A DNA stretch of 33,580 bases from URNF01 sp045531495 (GCA_045531495.1 JAZSED010000116.1:1-33580); one strand, 5' to 3'; counted from the first letter of the stretch, positions 24,512 to 33,092 are shown. The notes: generated by a model not told the origin, from the letters alone. A program made the numbers and translations.

Positions 24512-25060
24512 ATGAAAAAGACTTTGGTTTTAGTCCTGTCCCTTATGCTTCTGTTGGTCGCTTTCGCAGGCACTTTCAGTGTCAGCGCCGCCACCCAATA
24601 CAAGAAAGAAGACATCGTTGCAAAATTGAGTGAATCTCCCCTTTACAAATATGTAAAAGGCGATATCACCAACCTCACCCGCACTTTGGATGCCACCCCT
24701 GAGCAGCTTAACAAGCTGTATGATATTGCGGACCGTTTCGTAAAACTCGGTCTCAAGGACAAGGGCGGCTCCGCTTCCGAATACACCGCCGCGGAAACCA
24801 ATGCTGTGTTGGCGCTTATCGATGAAGCGTGTGACCTGTTCGGCTACACCTACACCTTTACCGCATCGGCAAAGCCGCAGCACAGAAATGACGTTGTGTT
24901 CAATCTGTATGATGCGGCAGGCAAACAGATTTACAAATTTGACGGTGACGTTGTAAAACAGACCGGCTTTGATGCTACCGCCACCTTTGTAACCGTTTCC
25001 GCAATCGGCGTTGCTCTGCTCGCCGCTGCTGCGTTTGTTGCCAAAAAGGCACGCGTATGA
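24512..25060 (+). CDS. Secreted, probably sortase-anchored protein with VKQTG-type sorting signal
   Basis: A 182-residue exported protein of no recognised family. A Sec signal peptide (MKKTLVLVL..., cleavage after VSA at about 26) is followed by a mature domain of about 120 residues rich in Lys/Asp with a predicted helix-strand mix. The C-terminus has the layout of a cell-wall sorting signal: VKQTG (148-152), a hydrophobic helix (156-176) and KKAR before the end. Pro is missing from the second position, as also seen in some clostridial signals such as xxKTG. It overlaps the next gene, a sortase, by the sequence ATGA, so the two are translated together and the sortase may act on this protein. 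AAAGGA precedes the ATG. Function unknown. Confidence 0.75.
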   Translation: MKKTLVLVLSLMLLLVAFAGTFSVSAATQYKKEDIVAKLSESPLYKYVKGDITNLTRTLDATPEQLNKLYDIADRFVKLGLKDKGGSASEYTAAETNAVLALIDEACDLFGYTYTFTASAKPQHRNDVVFNLYDAAGKQIYKFDGDVVKQTGFDATATFVTVSAIGVALLAAAAFVAKKARV

Positions 25061-25743
25061 GAACGGGTAAACCATTAAAAACTTCAAACAGTAATACGGT
25101 GGGCAAGCGGATTTTTCTGCTTGCCCTGCCTTATATCCTGACCTTTGCCGCCATTGCCTGTTTTTGCTTTTGCGGCGGTATAGCTTTGCGCGGTGCCATT
25201 GAGAATTCGCCGCTTTCCGCACTTTTTAATGCGCCTGAATTGCAGGATACGCAAGAAACCGAAATCGATAAAATCACCTTTGACGAAAACACGGTACCGC
25301 TATCCGAATTCCCCGTTTTGCGTTGGGGAGACAAATGGGCGACCATGTCATTGGACGAATTGCCCGACGCCAAGATAAACGGTGCGCCCGTGTACGTTGG
25401 CGACACCAACGAAATCCTCAAAAAAGGTGTCGGCAAATATTTCGGTTCCCGTTTTTGCGGCGAAGGCGGAAAAATCGTGCTGGATGCTCACTGTACCCGT
25501 GAATTTTACTGTCTTGAAGATATACAAATCGGCTACACCGTTCGTATGCACACGGTGTACGGGGAATATGTGTATCGCGTAGACGACATCATCTTCTTTA
25601 CCAACGAGGATGAGCACGTTGTTTTGGACGAAACCGACGAGGAACAGCTGTTGTTCTATACCTGTTATCCGCGTGGTATTACCTATCGCAGACAGCGTAT
25701 CGGCATCGTGTGTTCTAAAGTATCGGGGGTGGACTTCAGATGA
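25057..25743 (+). CDS. Sortase, class D-like
   Basis: A 228-residue membrane-bound transpeptidase that would cut the sorting signal and link it to peptidoglycan. One N-terminal helix (about 19-46) precedes the beta-barrel. Catalytic residues are His145 (LDAHCTRE), Cys203 (LFYTCYPRG) and Arg214 (RRQRIGIV), spaced as in class D sortases. GVGKYFGS...GEGGKIVL resembles the class D GVGHYPGS...GEGGNVVL. Odd points are extra Cys residues near the active site (134, 146, 152, 219) and DAHC in place of the usual (A/S)GHR. It overlaps its neighbours at both ends by ATGA, so it is locked into a three-gene unit. Confidence 0.87.
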   Translation: MRTGKPLKTSNSNTVGKRIFLLALPYILTFAAIACFCFCGGIALRGAIENSPLSALFNAPELQDTQETEIDKITFDENTVPLSEFPVLRWGDKWATMSLDELPDAKINGAPVYVGDTNEILKKGVGKYFGSRFCGEGGKIVLDAHCTREFYCLEDIQIGYTVRMHTVYGEYVYRVDDIIFFTNEDEHVVLDETDEEQLLFYTCYPRGITYRRQRIGIVCSKVSGVDFR

Positions 25744-26648
25744 AAATGCAAAAAATCATCACCGTCTGTCTGTCGGCCCTGTTCTCGCTGCTGCTTATTG
25801 TGACCGTAGCGGTATCTGCATTGGCGGCTGTATGTACACCGCGTGCCGTGGAACGTCGGTTGGCACGAAAAGGGTTCTATGCATTGGCTACAGAAAGCAT
25901 CACCACCGAAATCGGACATTTGGAAAGTGTTATCGGCATTCCGACCGCGGATATTATGAAAACCGTCCCTGATGAGACGGTAAAAGGGCTGTTACAGCCG
26001 TACGTTCTGGCAACCGCGGAGCAGTTGTTGCGCGGCGGAGAAGCGCCCGCTCCCATCACCTTCCAATCGGATACGCTGTACGCATTGGTCTGTTCGGTCA
26101 TCACCGCAGAGCAATACGGCAATGACACCGCACAAATGGAAGAGGACCGTGCCGCGGCATACGCGGACCTTACTGCAGCGATAGAGGAAACCCTTACCTT
26201 CTTCCCTGCTACCCTGTTTGATACTGCGCTGGGTATTTTAACAAGTGAGCAGCAAATTGATACACTATACGCAACCATACATCTGCTGTGTCGGTTGGTA
26301 CTGCCCGCCGTGCTGCTGTCCTTACTTTGCGGCGGCGGCATCCTTTGGTATCGCAAAAACGATGCTCTCCGCGCTCTCAAGGTTCTTGGCGGCTGTTGGT
26401 CTATAACGGGTGCAGTGCTGTTTTTCTGCTCGCTGTTCGCCTTGGCAGGCAATCACTTGCTCGATAAATTCAGTTTGTCCGACGGTCTTTTGCGTCGCTT
26501 TGTGCTGGCACTGTTCGACAATGCCGCCACAAGTATTATGGTCATCACCGCTGTGTGTTTTGGCATCGGTATTGTCTTACTTGCCGTAGCCATATGGCAA
26601 ACAGCCGTAAAAACCCCTTGCACCAACGCACAAACTGTGGTAGAATAA
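25740..26648 (+). CDS. Four-helix membrane protein of the sortase operon, unknown function
   Basis: A 302-residue membrane protein. The first helix (5-31) is followed by an extracellular domain of about 150 residues, rich in Glu and Ala with no catalytic motif I can recognise, then three helices (183-204, 214-237, 263-287) and a short tail. It begins inside the sortase stop codon (ATGA), so it is translationally coupled. No family is recognised. The link to a sortase and its probable substrate suggests a partner that holds, delivers or senses the anchored protein. Its last bases carry the yebC promoter. Confidence 0.75.
   Translation: MKMQKIITVCLSALFSLLLIVTVAVSALAAVCTPRAVERRLARKGFYALATESITTEIGHLESVIGIPTADIMKTVPDETVKGLLQPYVLATAEQLLRGGEAPAPITFQSDTLYALVCSVITAEQYGNDTAQMEEDRAAAYADLTAAIEETLTFFPATLFDTALGILTSEQQIDTLYATIHLLCRLVLPAVLLSLLCGGGILWYRKNDALRALKVLGGCWSITGAVLFFCSLFALAGNHLLDKFSLSDGLLRRFVLALFDNAATSIMVITAVCFGIGIVLLAVAIWQTAVKTPCTNAQTVVE
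26618..26646 (+). promoter_or_regulatory. Promoter of yebC
   Basis: TTGCAC (26618-26623) and TAGAAT (26641-26646) are 17 bases apart, lying across the 3' end of the membrane-protein gene. The transcript would start close to the yebC ribosome binding site AAAAAGGAG. Confidence 0.7.
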
Positions 26649-26676
26649 CCGCAGTACATAAAAAGGAGATAATAGT

Positions 26677-27417
26677 ATGTCCGGACATTCCAAATGGAAC
26701 AATATTAAACGTAAAAAAGAAAAAACCGACGGTCAAAAGGCAAAAATCTTTACCAGAATGGGTAGAGAAATTGCGGTTGCTATCAAAGAGGGCGGCAGTG
26801 CCGACCCCGCGTCCAACTCCAAACTGAAGGACGCGATTGCAAAAGCGAAGGCTAACAACGTCCCTAACGATAACATTGACCGTATCATTAAAAAGGCGGC
26901 AGGCGACTCTAATGCCGATTCCTACGAAGCATTGCAGTATGAAGGCTACGGTCCTTGCGGTATCGCGGTCATTGTAGAGACTTTGACCGACAACCGCAAC
27001 CGTACCGCAGGTGAAATGCGCCATTACTTTGATAAATGCGGCGGCAACCTCGGACAAACGGGTTGCGTATCCTTTATGTTTAACAAAAAAGGTATTATTG
27101 CCATCGAAGCAGAAGGCCTTGACGAGGATACCGTAATGGAACAAGCGTTGGAAGCGGGGGCTTCCGACTTTAACACCGACGGCGACGTGTTCGAAATCGT
27201 TACCGAACCCGAAGATTTCTCCGCAGTACGCGACGACCTCGAAGCGAAGGGGTATACCTTTGTATCTGCCGAGGTGGAAATGGTGCCCGATATGCTGTCC
27301 ACCATTGATGACCCCGCCGCGGCAGAGAAAATGGTCAAGCTCCTCGATATGCTGGATGACAACGACGACGTACAGAACGTCTGGCATAATTGGGACAGAC
27401 CCGACGAAGAAGAATAA
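26677..27417 (+). CDS. yebC: YebC/PmpR-family protein
   Basis: A 246-residue cytoplasmic protein of the YebC/PmpR/TACO1 family. The opening GHSKWNNIKRKKE, then GREIAVA, NVPNDNIDRIIKKA and YEGYGPCGIAV are all family hallmarks, and the full length is normal. Family members are described as DNA-binding regulators, and more recently as ribosome-associated factors that ease translation of proline stretches. The sequence does not separate these roles. It has its own promoter and terminator, so it is probably monocistronic. Confidence 0.95.
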   Translation: MSGHSKWNNIKRKKEKTDGQKAKIFTRMGREIAVAIKEGGSADPASNSKLKDAIAKAKANNVPNDNIDRIIKKAAGDSNADSYEALQYEGYGPCGIAVIVETLTDNRNRTAGEMRHYFDKCGGNLGQTGCVSFMFNKKGIIAIEAEGLDEDTVMEQALEAGASDFNTDGDVFEIVTEPEDFSAVRDDLEAKGYTFVSAEVEMVPDMLSTIDDPAAAEKMVKLLDMLDDNDDVQNVWHNWDRPDEEE

Positions 27418-27420
27418 AAA

Positions 27421-27451
27421 TAAAAGGCAAGTGCAAAGCACTTGCCTTTTA
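27421..27451. terminator. Bidirectional terminator between yebC and tcdA
   Basis: A perfect 14-base-pair stem (27421-27434 with 27438-27451) with an AAA loop, A-run on the left and T-run on the right. The converging tcdA stop codon is the next base (27452). Confidence 0.92.
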
Positions 27452-28147
27452 TTACTTTAATAACGCTTTTATAACCGTACCTGCAGCGAGTAATCCCGCG
27501 GCGGGAGGCACAAACGAAATACTGCCGGGCACACGTTTTTCTCCATCCGCAGTCTGCGGCGTCAACGGTGCCTCGGTAGAATATACCACCTGCAAGCGGT
27601 CAATACCGCGCTTTTTCAACTCCCGACGCATCACCTTCGCCAAAGGACAGGTATCGGTTTTGTAAATATCGGTAACGGTCAGTTTCGTGGGGTCCAATTT
27701 GTTGCCCGTACCCATACAACTGATGAGCGGTATGCCCGCCGCCTTGGCGCGCACGGCAATTTCCAGCTTGCCGCTTACCGTATCGATAGCATCAATAATA
27801 TAATCCCAACCGTCAAACGGTAAACCGTCCGCCGTTTCGGGCAGATAAAACATTTCGTGCGTTTTTACCACAGTTTCGGGGCAAATATCCCGAATGCGTG
27901 CCGCCATTACCTGTGTTTTGGCCTGTCCCACCGTGCTGTGCAGAGCGATTATCTGACGGTTTATATTGCTGACACTCACCGTATCGTTATCAATCAACAC
28001 GAGCTTGCCGACACCGCCGCGCGCCAACGCTTCCGCCGCTTGTCCGCCCACGCCGCCGATACCGAACACGGCAACAGTTTTTTGACGCAAAAGGGCTATA
28101 CCGTCCTCACCGACAAGCATCGCCTCACGTGCAAATTCTTCCAGCAT
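27452..28147 (-). CDS. tcdA: tRNA threonylcarbamoyladenosine dehydratase (TcdA/CsdL, E1-like)
   Basis: A 231-residue cytoplasmic E1-like enzyme that dehydrates t6A37 on ANN-decoding tRNAs to the cyclic form, using ATP. The nucleotide fold has FGIGGVGGQAAEAL (28-41), the acidic DNDTVSVSNINRQ, GQAKTQVMA, DAIDTVSGKLE and CMGTGNKLDPT, a group typical of TcdA rather than ThiF/MoeB. The start at 28147 is chosen because GAGGTG...GGGAG precedes it; the longer frame to 28387 would run into the htpG region. It has a 17-base-spaced promoter. Divergent from htpG. Confidence 0.93.
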   Translation of the reverse strand: MLEEFAREAMLVGEDGIALLRQKTVAVFGIGGVGGQAAEALARGGVGKLVLIDNDTVSVSNINRQIIALHSTVGQAKTQVMAARIRDICPETVVKTHEMFYLPETADGLPFDGWDYIIDAIDTVSGKLEIAVRAKAAGIPLISCMGTGNKLDPTKLTVTDIYKTDTCPLAKVMRRELKKRGIDRLQVVYSTEAPLTPQTADGEKRVPGSISFVPPAAGLLAAGTVIKALLK

Positions 28148-28172
28148 CTCCCTTTCACCTCTTTCGCTTTTT

Positions 28173-28201
28173 AGTATACGATGTCTTGTAAAGAAGTGCA
28201 A
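28173..28201 (-). promoter_or_regulatory. Promoter of tcdA
   Basis: On the minus strand TTGCAC (28196-28201) and TATACT (28173-28178) are exactly 17 bases apart, 25 bases ahead of the ATG. Confidence 0.75.
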
Positions 28202-28230
28202 GAGATTTACAGAATTTTCACAAAAGGGTA

Positions 28231-28259
28231 TTGCACTTTTTTGTGAAAAGGAGTATAGT
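28231..28259 (+). promoter_or_regulatory. Promoter of htpG
   Basis: TTGCAC (28231-28236) and TATAGT (28254-28259) are 17 bases apart. The expected start site near 28266 lies within the CIRCE element. Confidence 0.8.
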
Positions 28260-28263
28260 GTTT

Positions 28264-28290
28264 TTAGCACTCGAACACGAGGAGTGCTAA
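28264..28290. promoter_or_regulatory. CIRCE element (HrcA operator) upstream of htpG
   Basis: TTAGCACTC (28264-28272), nine bases, GAGTGCTAA (28282-28290): every base matches the CIRCE consensus, including the spacer of nine. It lies just after the -10 box, where bound HrcA would block transcription. Confidence 0.97.
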
Positions 28291-28315
28291 AAAACTGCAT
28301 TAGGGAGTATCTACT

Positions 28316-30205
28316 ATGGCAACCAAACAATTCAAGGCAGAATCGAAACGTCTGTTGGATATGATGATCAACTCTATCTACACGCATAAGGAAATTTTCC
28401 TGCGCGAGCTGATTTCCAATGCCAGCGATGCTATGGACAAATTATATTACCGCACCTTGCAGGAGAACCTGTCGGGTGTCAGCCGCGAGGACTTTTCTAT
28501 CCGCCTGTCGGTGGACCGAGAAACCCGTACCTTGACCATTGAGGATAACGGTATCGGTATGACCAAAGAGGAGTTGGAAAGCAATCTCGGCACCATTGCC
28601 AAGAGCGGTTCTTTTAAATTTAAAAATGAGAATGAGAAAACCGACGATGTGGATATCATCGGTCAATTCGGTGTCGGCTTCTATTCCGCGTTTATGGTGG
28701 CGGACTGCGTCACCGTAGAAAGCCGCGCATTCGGCAGTAACGAAGCGTGGTGCTGGCAATCCAAGGGGGCTGCCGGTTACACCGTGGAGCCCACCGAAAA
28801 AAGCACCCACGGTACCCGCATCCTGCTGCACATCAAGGAAAACGATGCAGATGAGACGTACGAGGAGTTTTTAGACAGTTACCGACTGCAGGACATCGTC
28901 AAAAAGTATTCCGACTACATCCGTTATCCCATTCGTATGGATGTGGAAAAAACCCGCGTGAAAGCGGGCACGGGCGAAAACGGTGTAGCACCCGAGTACG
29001 AGAGCTATACCGAGAATGAAATCCTAAACAGTATGGTGCCACTTTGGAAAAAGAACAAAAACGAAATTTCCGAAGAAGAGTACCACGCATTTTACCGTTC
29101 AAAATTCTCGGATTACAACCCGCCCGTGCGGGTCATTCACTCCAGCACCGAAGGTGCGGCAACCTATAACGCGTTGCTGTTTATCCCGTCCGCGGCACCT
29201 TTCAACTACTACACTCGTGAATACGAAAAGGGCTTGCAGTTATATGCCAGCGGCGTGCTGATTATGGAAAAATGCGCGGACCTGCTCCCCGACCATTTCA
29301 GCTTTGTCAAAGGCCTTGTGGACTCGCAAGACCTGTCCCTCAACATCTCCCGTGAGATGTTACAGCACGACCGACAGTTAAAGATTATCGCTTCCCGTCT
29401 GGAAAAGAAAATCCACAGCGAACTCATATCCATGCTGAACAACGACCGCGAAGCGTATGAAACCTTCTTTAAAAACTTCGGTCTGCAGTTAAAATTCGGG
29501 CTTTATAATGACTACGGTGTACACAAGGATATGTTGCAAGACCTTGTGATGTTTATCTCCTCCGCAGAGAAAAAGTTGGTGACCTTAAAAGAATACGTCG
29601 AGCGGATGCCCGAGGAACAAAAATACATTTACTATGCCTGCGGTGATACGGCAGATAAGATTGAAAAGCTGCCGCAAACCGAATCGGTTCGGGACAAGGG
29701 CTTTGAAATCCTGTATCTCACCGACGACGTAGACGAATTTGCTCTGCAGATGCTACGCACCTTTGAAGACAAGGAATTCAAATCGGTCAGCAGCGGCGAC
29801 CTCGGCTTTGAAACGGAAAATGCCGCTGACGCTGACAACGAGCAGCACAAACCGCTGTTAGATGCGCTGACAGAAGCACTTGACGGCAAGGTGAAGGCGG
29901 TTAAAATCTCCACACGCTTAAAAACACATCCCGTTTGCCTTTCCAGCGAAGGCGCTTTGTCCATCGAAATGGAAAAGGTATTGGCATCTATGCCCAACGC
30001 GGAAGGTGTGCGCGCCGAACGTGTGTTGGAACTGAATGCCGCACATCCGATCTTTGAAAAACTCGTCGCGTTGCAAGCGGCAGGGGACGAAAAGCTCTCT
30101 GATTTTGCAAAACTGCTGTATGACCAGGCTTTGCTTATCGAAGGATTGCCCGTAGAGGACCCCGTTGCCTTCTCCGCACGTATCTGTGAACTAATGGTAC
30201 AATAA
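28316..30205 (+). CDS. htpG: HtpG, Hsp90-family chaperone
   Basis: A 629-residue cytoplasmic ATP-dependent chaperone. Domain order is N-terminal GHKL ATPase with ELISNASDAMDK and the ATP-binding DNGIGM and GQFGVGFYSAFMV, a middle domain with VDSQDLSLNISREMLQ, and a C-terminal dimerisation domain. Length matches the family (about 620-640). AGGGAG ahead of the ATG is the ribosome binding site. It is transcribed from a promoter overlapped by a CIRCE element, so heat induction through HrcA is expected. It has its own terminator. Confidence 0.97.
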   Translation: MATKQFKAESKRLLDMMINSIYTHKEIFLRELISNASDAMDKLYYRTLQENLSGVSREDFSIRLSVDRETRTLTIEDNGIGMTKEELESNLGTIAKSGSFKFKNENEKTDDVDIIGQFGVGFYSAFMVADCVTVESRAFGSNEAWCWQSKGAAGYTVEPTEKSTHGTRILLHIKENDADETYEEFLDSYRLQDIVKKYSDYIRYPIRMDVEKTRVKAGTGENGVAPEYESYTENEILNSMVPLWKKNKNEISEEEYHAFYRSKFSDYNPPVRVIHSSTEGAATYNALLFIPSAAPFNYYTREYEKGLQLYASGVLIMEKCADLLPDHFSFVKGLVDSQDLSLNISREMLQHDRQLKIIASRLEKKIHSELISMLNNDREAYETFFKNFGLQLKFGLYNDYGVHKDMLQDLVMFISSAEKKLVTLKEYVERMPEEQKYIYYACGDTADKIEKLPQTESVRDKGFEILYLTDDVDEFALQMLRTFEDKEFKSVSSGDLGFETENAADADNEQHKPLLDALTEALDGKVKAVKISTRLKTHPVCLSSEGALSIEMEKVLASMPNAEGVRAERVLELNAAHPIFEKLVALQAAGDEKLSDFAKLLYDQALLIEGLPVEDPVAFSARICELMVQ

Positions 30206-30210
30206 AGTTG

Positions 30211-30248
30211 AACGGACACACCGTACAAGCGGCGTGTCCGTTTTGTTT
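30211..30248 (+). terminator. Rho-independent terminator after htpG
   Basis: Arms 30211-30223 and 30230-30242 pair with one A-C mismatch and a six-base loop, followed by TTTTGTTT. It begins five bases after the stop. Confidence 0.82.
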
Positions 30249-30270
30249 ATAATTTTTTAACGAAAAACGG

Positions 30271-30299
30271 TTTATTTTTTCGGTAAAATGTGGTACGAT
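30271..30299 (+). promoter_or_regulatory. Weak promoter candidate for the LtaS-like gene
   Basis: TTTATT (30271-30276) and TACGAT (30294-30299) are 17 bases apart. Both boxes are poor matches; TAAAAT at 30284 is an alternative -10. Confidence 0.3.
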
Positions 30300-30333
30300 A
30301 CGCAGGTAGAGATTTATAGAAAGGGGGCCCGCA

Positions 30334-32433
30334 ATGAAAAAGCCTGTTTTGGATAACAACCACCTGTCGATAACCGTCAGCCGCGTGTCTGCCATTGTGG
30401 GTGCCGTCATCACCGCTTTGTTGCTTGCAGGCGTCATCTGCACAAACGGCAGTTACCTCGAAAAACCTATCACAGGACGTATTTTACTGTTTATCGGTTG
30501 CCTGTTAGCACCGTTTATTGTGGGTGCGCTGTTTGCCTTTCGCATACGCGTAAAGGACGGCGTTTTGCAAAAATGCATATATACCGTTCTCCTATTCTTG
30601 CTTCCTGTGGTATCGGTCACCATGACCGAAGCCTTAAACGGCGTGTTCGTCTACAATATGACCTATTTCGGCTTTGGTGCCAACTATCTGCTCACCCTGC
30701 TGTTTATGGGGCTTGTATTTGCCGTATCCGGCAGCTTTAAAGCTGCCATACTTGTTGTCAATCCGCTTTTATTCGGATTGGCACTGACCAACCACCTGAT
30801 GATGCAGTTCCGCGGTATGCCGTTTTTGCCCTTAGACCTTACCACCCTGGGCGTTGCGGAAAACATTTTGTCGGAGTACACCTATACTCTGAACTTCCAG
30901 ATAATGACCGCCGCCATACTGTTGTGCTTTTTAATTGCCATAGGTGTGCAGATTGCCACCCCGCGGTTTTCTCTTATCACCCGCATTGCCTCGCGCGTGG
31001 GGTCCGCCGTCATTATCCTTGTCATGGCAGCCTTATTCTTCTTCACCGACTTTTTTGCCAATACCTTGGGCGTACGCCCCGATTTTTGGAATCAATCTCG
31101 CGGCTACCGTAATTTCGGCTTCACCTACAGCTTCTTTATCAATACAAAATATCTGTACGTGTTAGAGCCCAACGGCTATGATGCCCAAAAGGTGGAAGCG
31201 TACGTATCGGAAACGTTGGCAAATACTGAGCCGACACCCAACGACACCGAAAAGCAACCGCATATTATCGCGATTATGAACGAGTCGCTGTCCGACCTTT
31301 CGGTACTCGGTGAGGTCAACACCAACATAGAGCCAATGCCGTTTATTTCCTCGCTGTACGAGAACACGGTACGCGGCAACCTGTACGTTCCCGTTATCGG
31401 CGCAGGTACCTCCAATACTGAGTTTGAGTTCTTGACGGGTAACACCACCGCGTTTTTGCCGTCCGGCAGTAACACCTACGTCTTGCACGTCAAACAGCAG
31501 TTACCCACCTTGGCAACGCTGTTGGCTACACAGGGATACAACGTCCGCTCTATGCACCCCTACTACCGTACGGGGTGGGACCGCTACAAGGTGTATCCCC
31601 TCTTGGGCTTCCCTGTCTTTGAATCAATGGAAACCATACTCGATATGACTATTTTCGAGGAATATCAGCAAACGGGATATGACATCGATTATCTGGATGA
31701 GCTTATGAATGAAGCATACCCTGATGAAAACGTGCTTATTCGCCAATACGTGAGCGACCAATATAATTATCGGTGGATTATCAACGATTTCGAAAATCGC
31801 GCTACGGCAAAGCCGTACTTTATGTTCAACGTCACCATGCAAAATCACGGCGGCTACCGTAAGGATGCGGCAAATTTCCAACAGGACGTATGGCTTGAAG
31901 ATACGCTTGCCTATCCCGAAACCGACAGATATCTTTCCTTACTGCGATACAGTGACAATGCTTTCCGCGAGCTTATCAGCTACTTTGAAACGGTGGATGA
32001 ACCCGTGATTATTTGTATGTTCGGCGACCACCAGCCCTCTGTGGAAACGGCATTTATAGAGGAAACCCTCGGCACCCCTATTGAACGGTTGTCGTTAGAA
32101 CAGCAGCAAGCACGGCATATTACGCCGTTTCTCATTTGGGCAAACTACGATATTGAAGAACAGCAGATAGAGATGCTCAGTTCCAACTACCTGTCCAGCG
32201 TACTGTTAGAGACGGCAGGACTGAAAACGAGCGACTACAATCGCTATTTATTGGAGCTTTCCAAAACCTTACCTGTCATTGACACGGTAGGATACATCGA
32301 CAGTGACGGCGTGTACTACGATTGGAACGATACATCCCCCTACACCACCCTGCTGGAACAATACCGTCACGTGCAATATAACGCGCTTTTGGATAAACAA
32401 AACCGCAAACACAGCTTGTTCGCAGTAAAATAA
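30334..32433 (+). CDS. LtaS-like phosphoglycerol transferase (sulfatase-fold)
   Basis: A 699-residue membrane enzyme of the LtaS/alkaline phosphatase superfamily that builds or modifies lipoteichoic-acid-type polymers outside the cell. Five or six helices (about 17-243) precede a sulfatase-type domain. Metal ligand Glu317 (IMNESLSDL), catalytic Thr359 (GAGTSNTEFEF, matching the GKTSDSEF motif of LtaS) and Asp565/His566 (GDHQPS) are present. AAAGGGGG is the ribosome binding site. The gene has its own strong terminator. Glycerol-phosphate transfer is inferred from the motifs; other phosphoglycerol or phosphoethanolamine substrates are possible. Confidence 0.9.
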   Translation: MKKPVLDNNHLSITVSRVSAIVGAVITALLLAGVICTNGSYLEKPITGRILLFIGCLLAPFIVGALFAFRIRVKDGVLQKCIYTVLLFLLPVVSVTMTEALNGVFVYNMTYFGFGANYLLTLLFMGLVFAVSGSFKAAILVVNPLLFGLALTNHLMMQFRGMPFLPLDLTTLGVAENILSEYTYTLNFQIMTAAILLCFLIAIGVQIATPRFSLITRIASRVGSAVIILVMAALFFFTDFFANTLGVRPDFWNQSRGYRNFGFTYSFFINTKYLYVLEPNGYDAQKVEAYVSETLANTEPTPNDTEKQPHIIAIMNESLSDLSVLGEVNTNIEPMPFISSLYENTVRGNLYVPVIGAGTSNTEFEFLTGNTTAFLPSGSNTYVLHVKQQLPTLATLLATQGYNVRSMHPYYRTGWDRYKVYPLLGFPVFESMETILDMTIFEEYQQTGYDIDYLDELMNEAYPDENVLIRQYVSDQYNYRWIINDFENRATAKPYFMFNVTMQNHGGYRKDAANFQQDVWLEDTLAYPETDRYLSLLRYSDNAFRELISYFETVDEPVIICMFGDHQPSVETAFIEETLGTPIERLSLEQQQARHITPFLIWANYDIEEQQIEMLSSNYLSSVLLETAGLKTSDYNRYLLELSKTLPVIDTVGYIDSDGVYYDWNDTSPYTTLLEQYRHVQYNALLDKQNRKHSLFAVK

Positions 32434-32439
32434 ACAGTT

Positions 32440-32484
32440 AACATCCCACAAAAAGTATGCTATACTTTTTGTGGGATGTTTTTT
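32440..32484 (+). terminator. Rho-independent terminator after the LtaS-like gene
   Basis: A perfect 19-base-pair stem (32440-32458 with 32462-32480) closes a GCT loop and continues into TTTT. Confidence 0.92.
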
Positions 32485-32510
32485 GTAACCTTTTGCAGCT
32501 TTTGTCGGTA
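32484..32510 (+). promoter_or_regulatory. Candidate ECF-type autoregulated promoter of the sigma factor gene
   Basis: TGTAAC (32484-32489), 16 bases, then CGGT in GTCGGTATATAGA (32504-32516). GTAAC plus a CGTC/TCGG-like -10 at this spacing is the form of many Firmicute ECF sigma promoters. It begins in the T-run of the previous terminator. The -10 CGGT is not the textbook CGTC, so this is tentative. Confidence 0.45.
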
Positions 32511-32534
32511 TATAGAGTGGGAAGGGGTGACAGT

Positions 32535-33092
32535 ATGCGGGATACAGATATTGTCAATTTGTATTGGGAGCGCGATGAACGCGCTATCAAGGAAACCGAT
32601 GCCGTATACGGCAACTATCTGCTGAAAATCGCCAAAAACATCTTGGCGGACACGGAAGACAGCAAAGAATGTGTCAATGACACCTACATAAAAGCATGGC
32701 ATTGTATGCCGCCGCAAAAGCCCGCTGTGCTGTCGGCTTTTCTCGGTAAGCTGACAAGGGAGCTGTCTATTGACCGTTTGCGCACCAAAAGCCGCCAAAA
32801 ACGCGGCGGCTCACAATACACCTATGCCCTTGAGGAATTGGGAGAGGTGGTAACGGGCGGTGATGCCACCGCAGATACCGCCGAATTGCGCCTGTTGGCA
32901 CAAAGTATTAACGCATTTTTGCAAACACTCCCTCTCCCCACCCGTTATATGTTTGTCGGCAGATATTTCTTTTTAGACAGTATTCGGGATATTGCCGCTT
33001 ACTGCCATAAAAGCGAAGGTGCCGTCAAAACCGCCCTTCACCGCACCCGCGCCGCTCTCAAGGCGCATTTAGAGAAGGAGGGACTGCTATGA
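32535..33092 (+). CDS. ECF-type RNA polymerase sigma factor
   Basis: A 185-residue alternative sigma factor. Region 2 (about 21-85, with ILADTEDSKECVNDTYIKAW) binds core polymerase and the -10; region 4 (about 125-180, with RYFFLDSIRDIAAY and SEGAVKTALHRTRAALK) binds the -35. GGAAGGGGTG precedes the ATG at 32535. The longer frame from 32457 begins within the terminator. It overlaps the next gene by ATGA, a hallmark of sigma/anti-sigma pairs. The signal is unknown. Confidence 0.92.
   Translation: MRDTDIVNLYWERDERAIKETDAVYGNYLLKIAKNILADTEDSKECVNDTYIKAWHCMPPQKPAVLSAFLGKLTRELSIDRLRTKSRQKRGGSQYTYALEELGEVVTGGDATADTAELRLLAQSINAFLQTLPLPTRYMFVGRYFFLDSIRDIAAYCHKSEGAVKTALHRTRAALKAHLEKEGLL

Noticed and set aside
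28148..28387. Longer N-terminus of TcdA (start at 28387)
   Set aside because: It would run through both the htpG promoter/CIRCE and the start of htpG; the ATG at 28147 has its own ribosome binding site and promoter.
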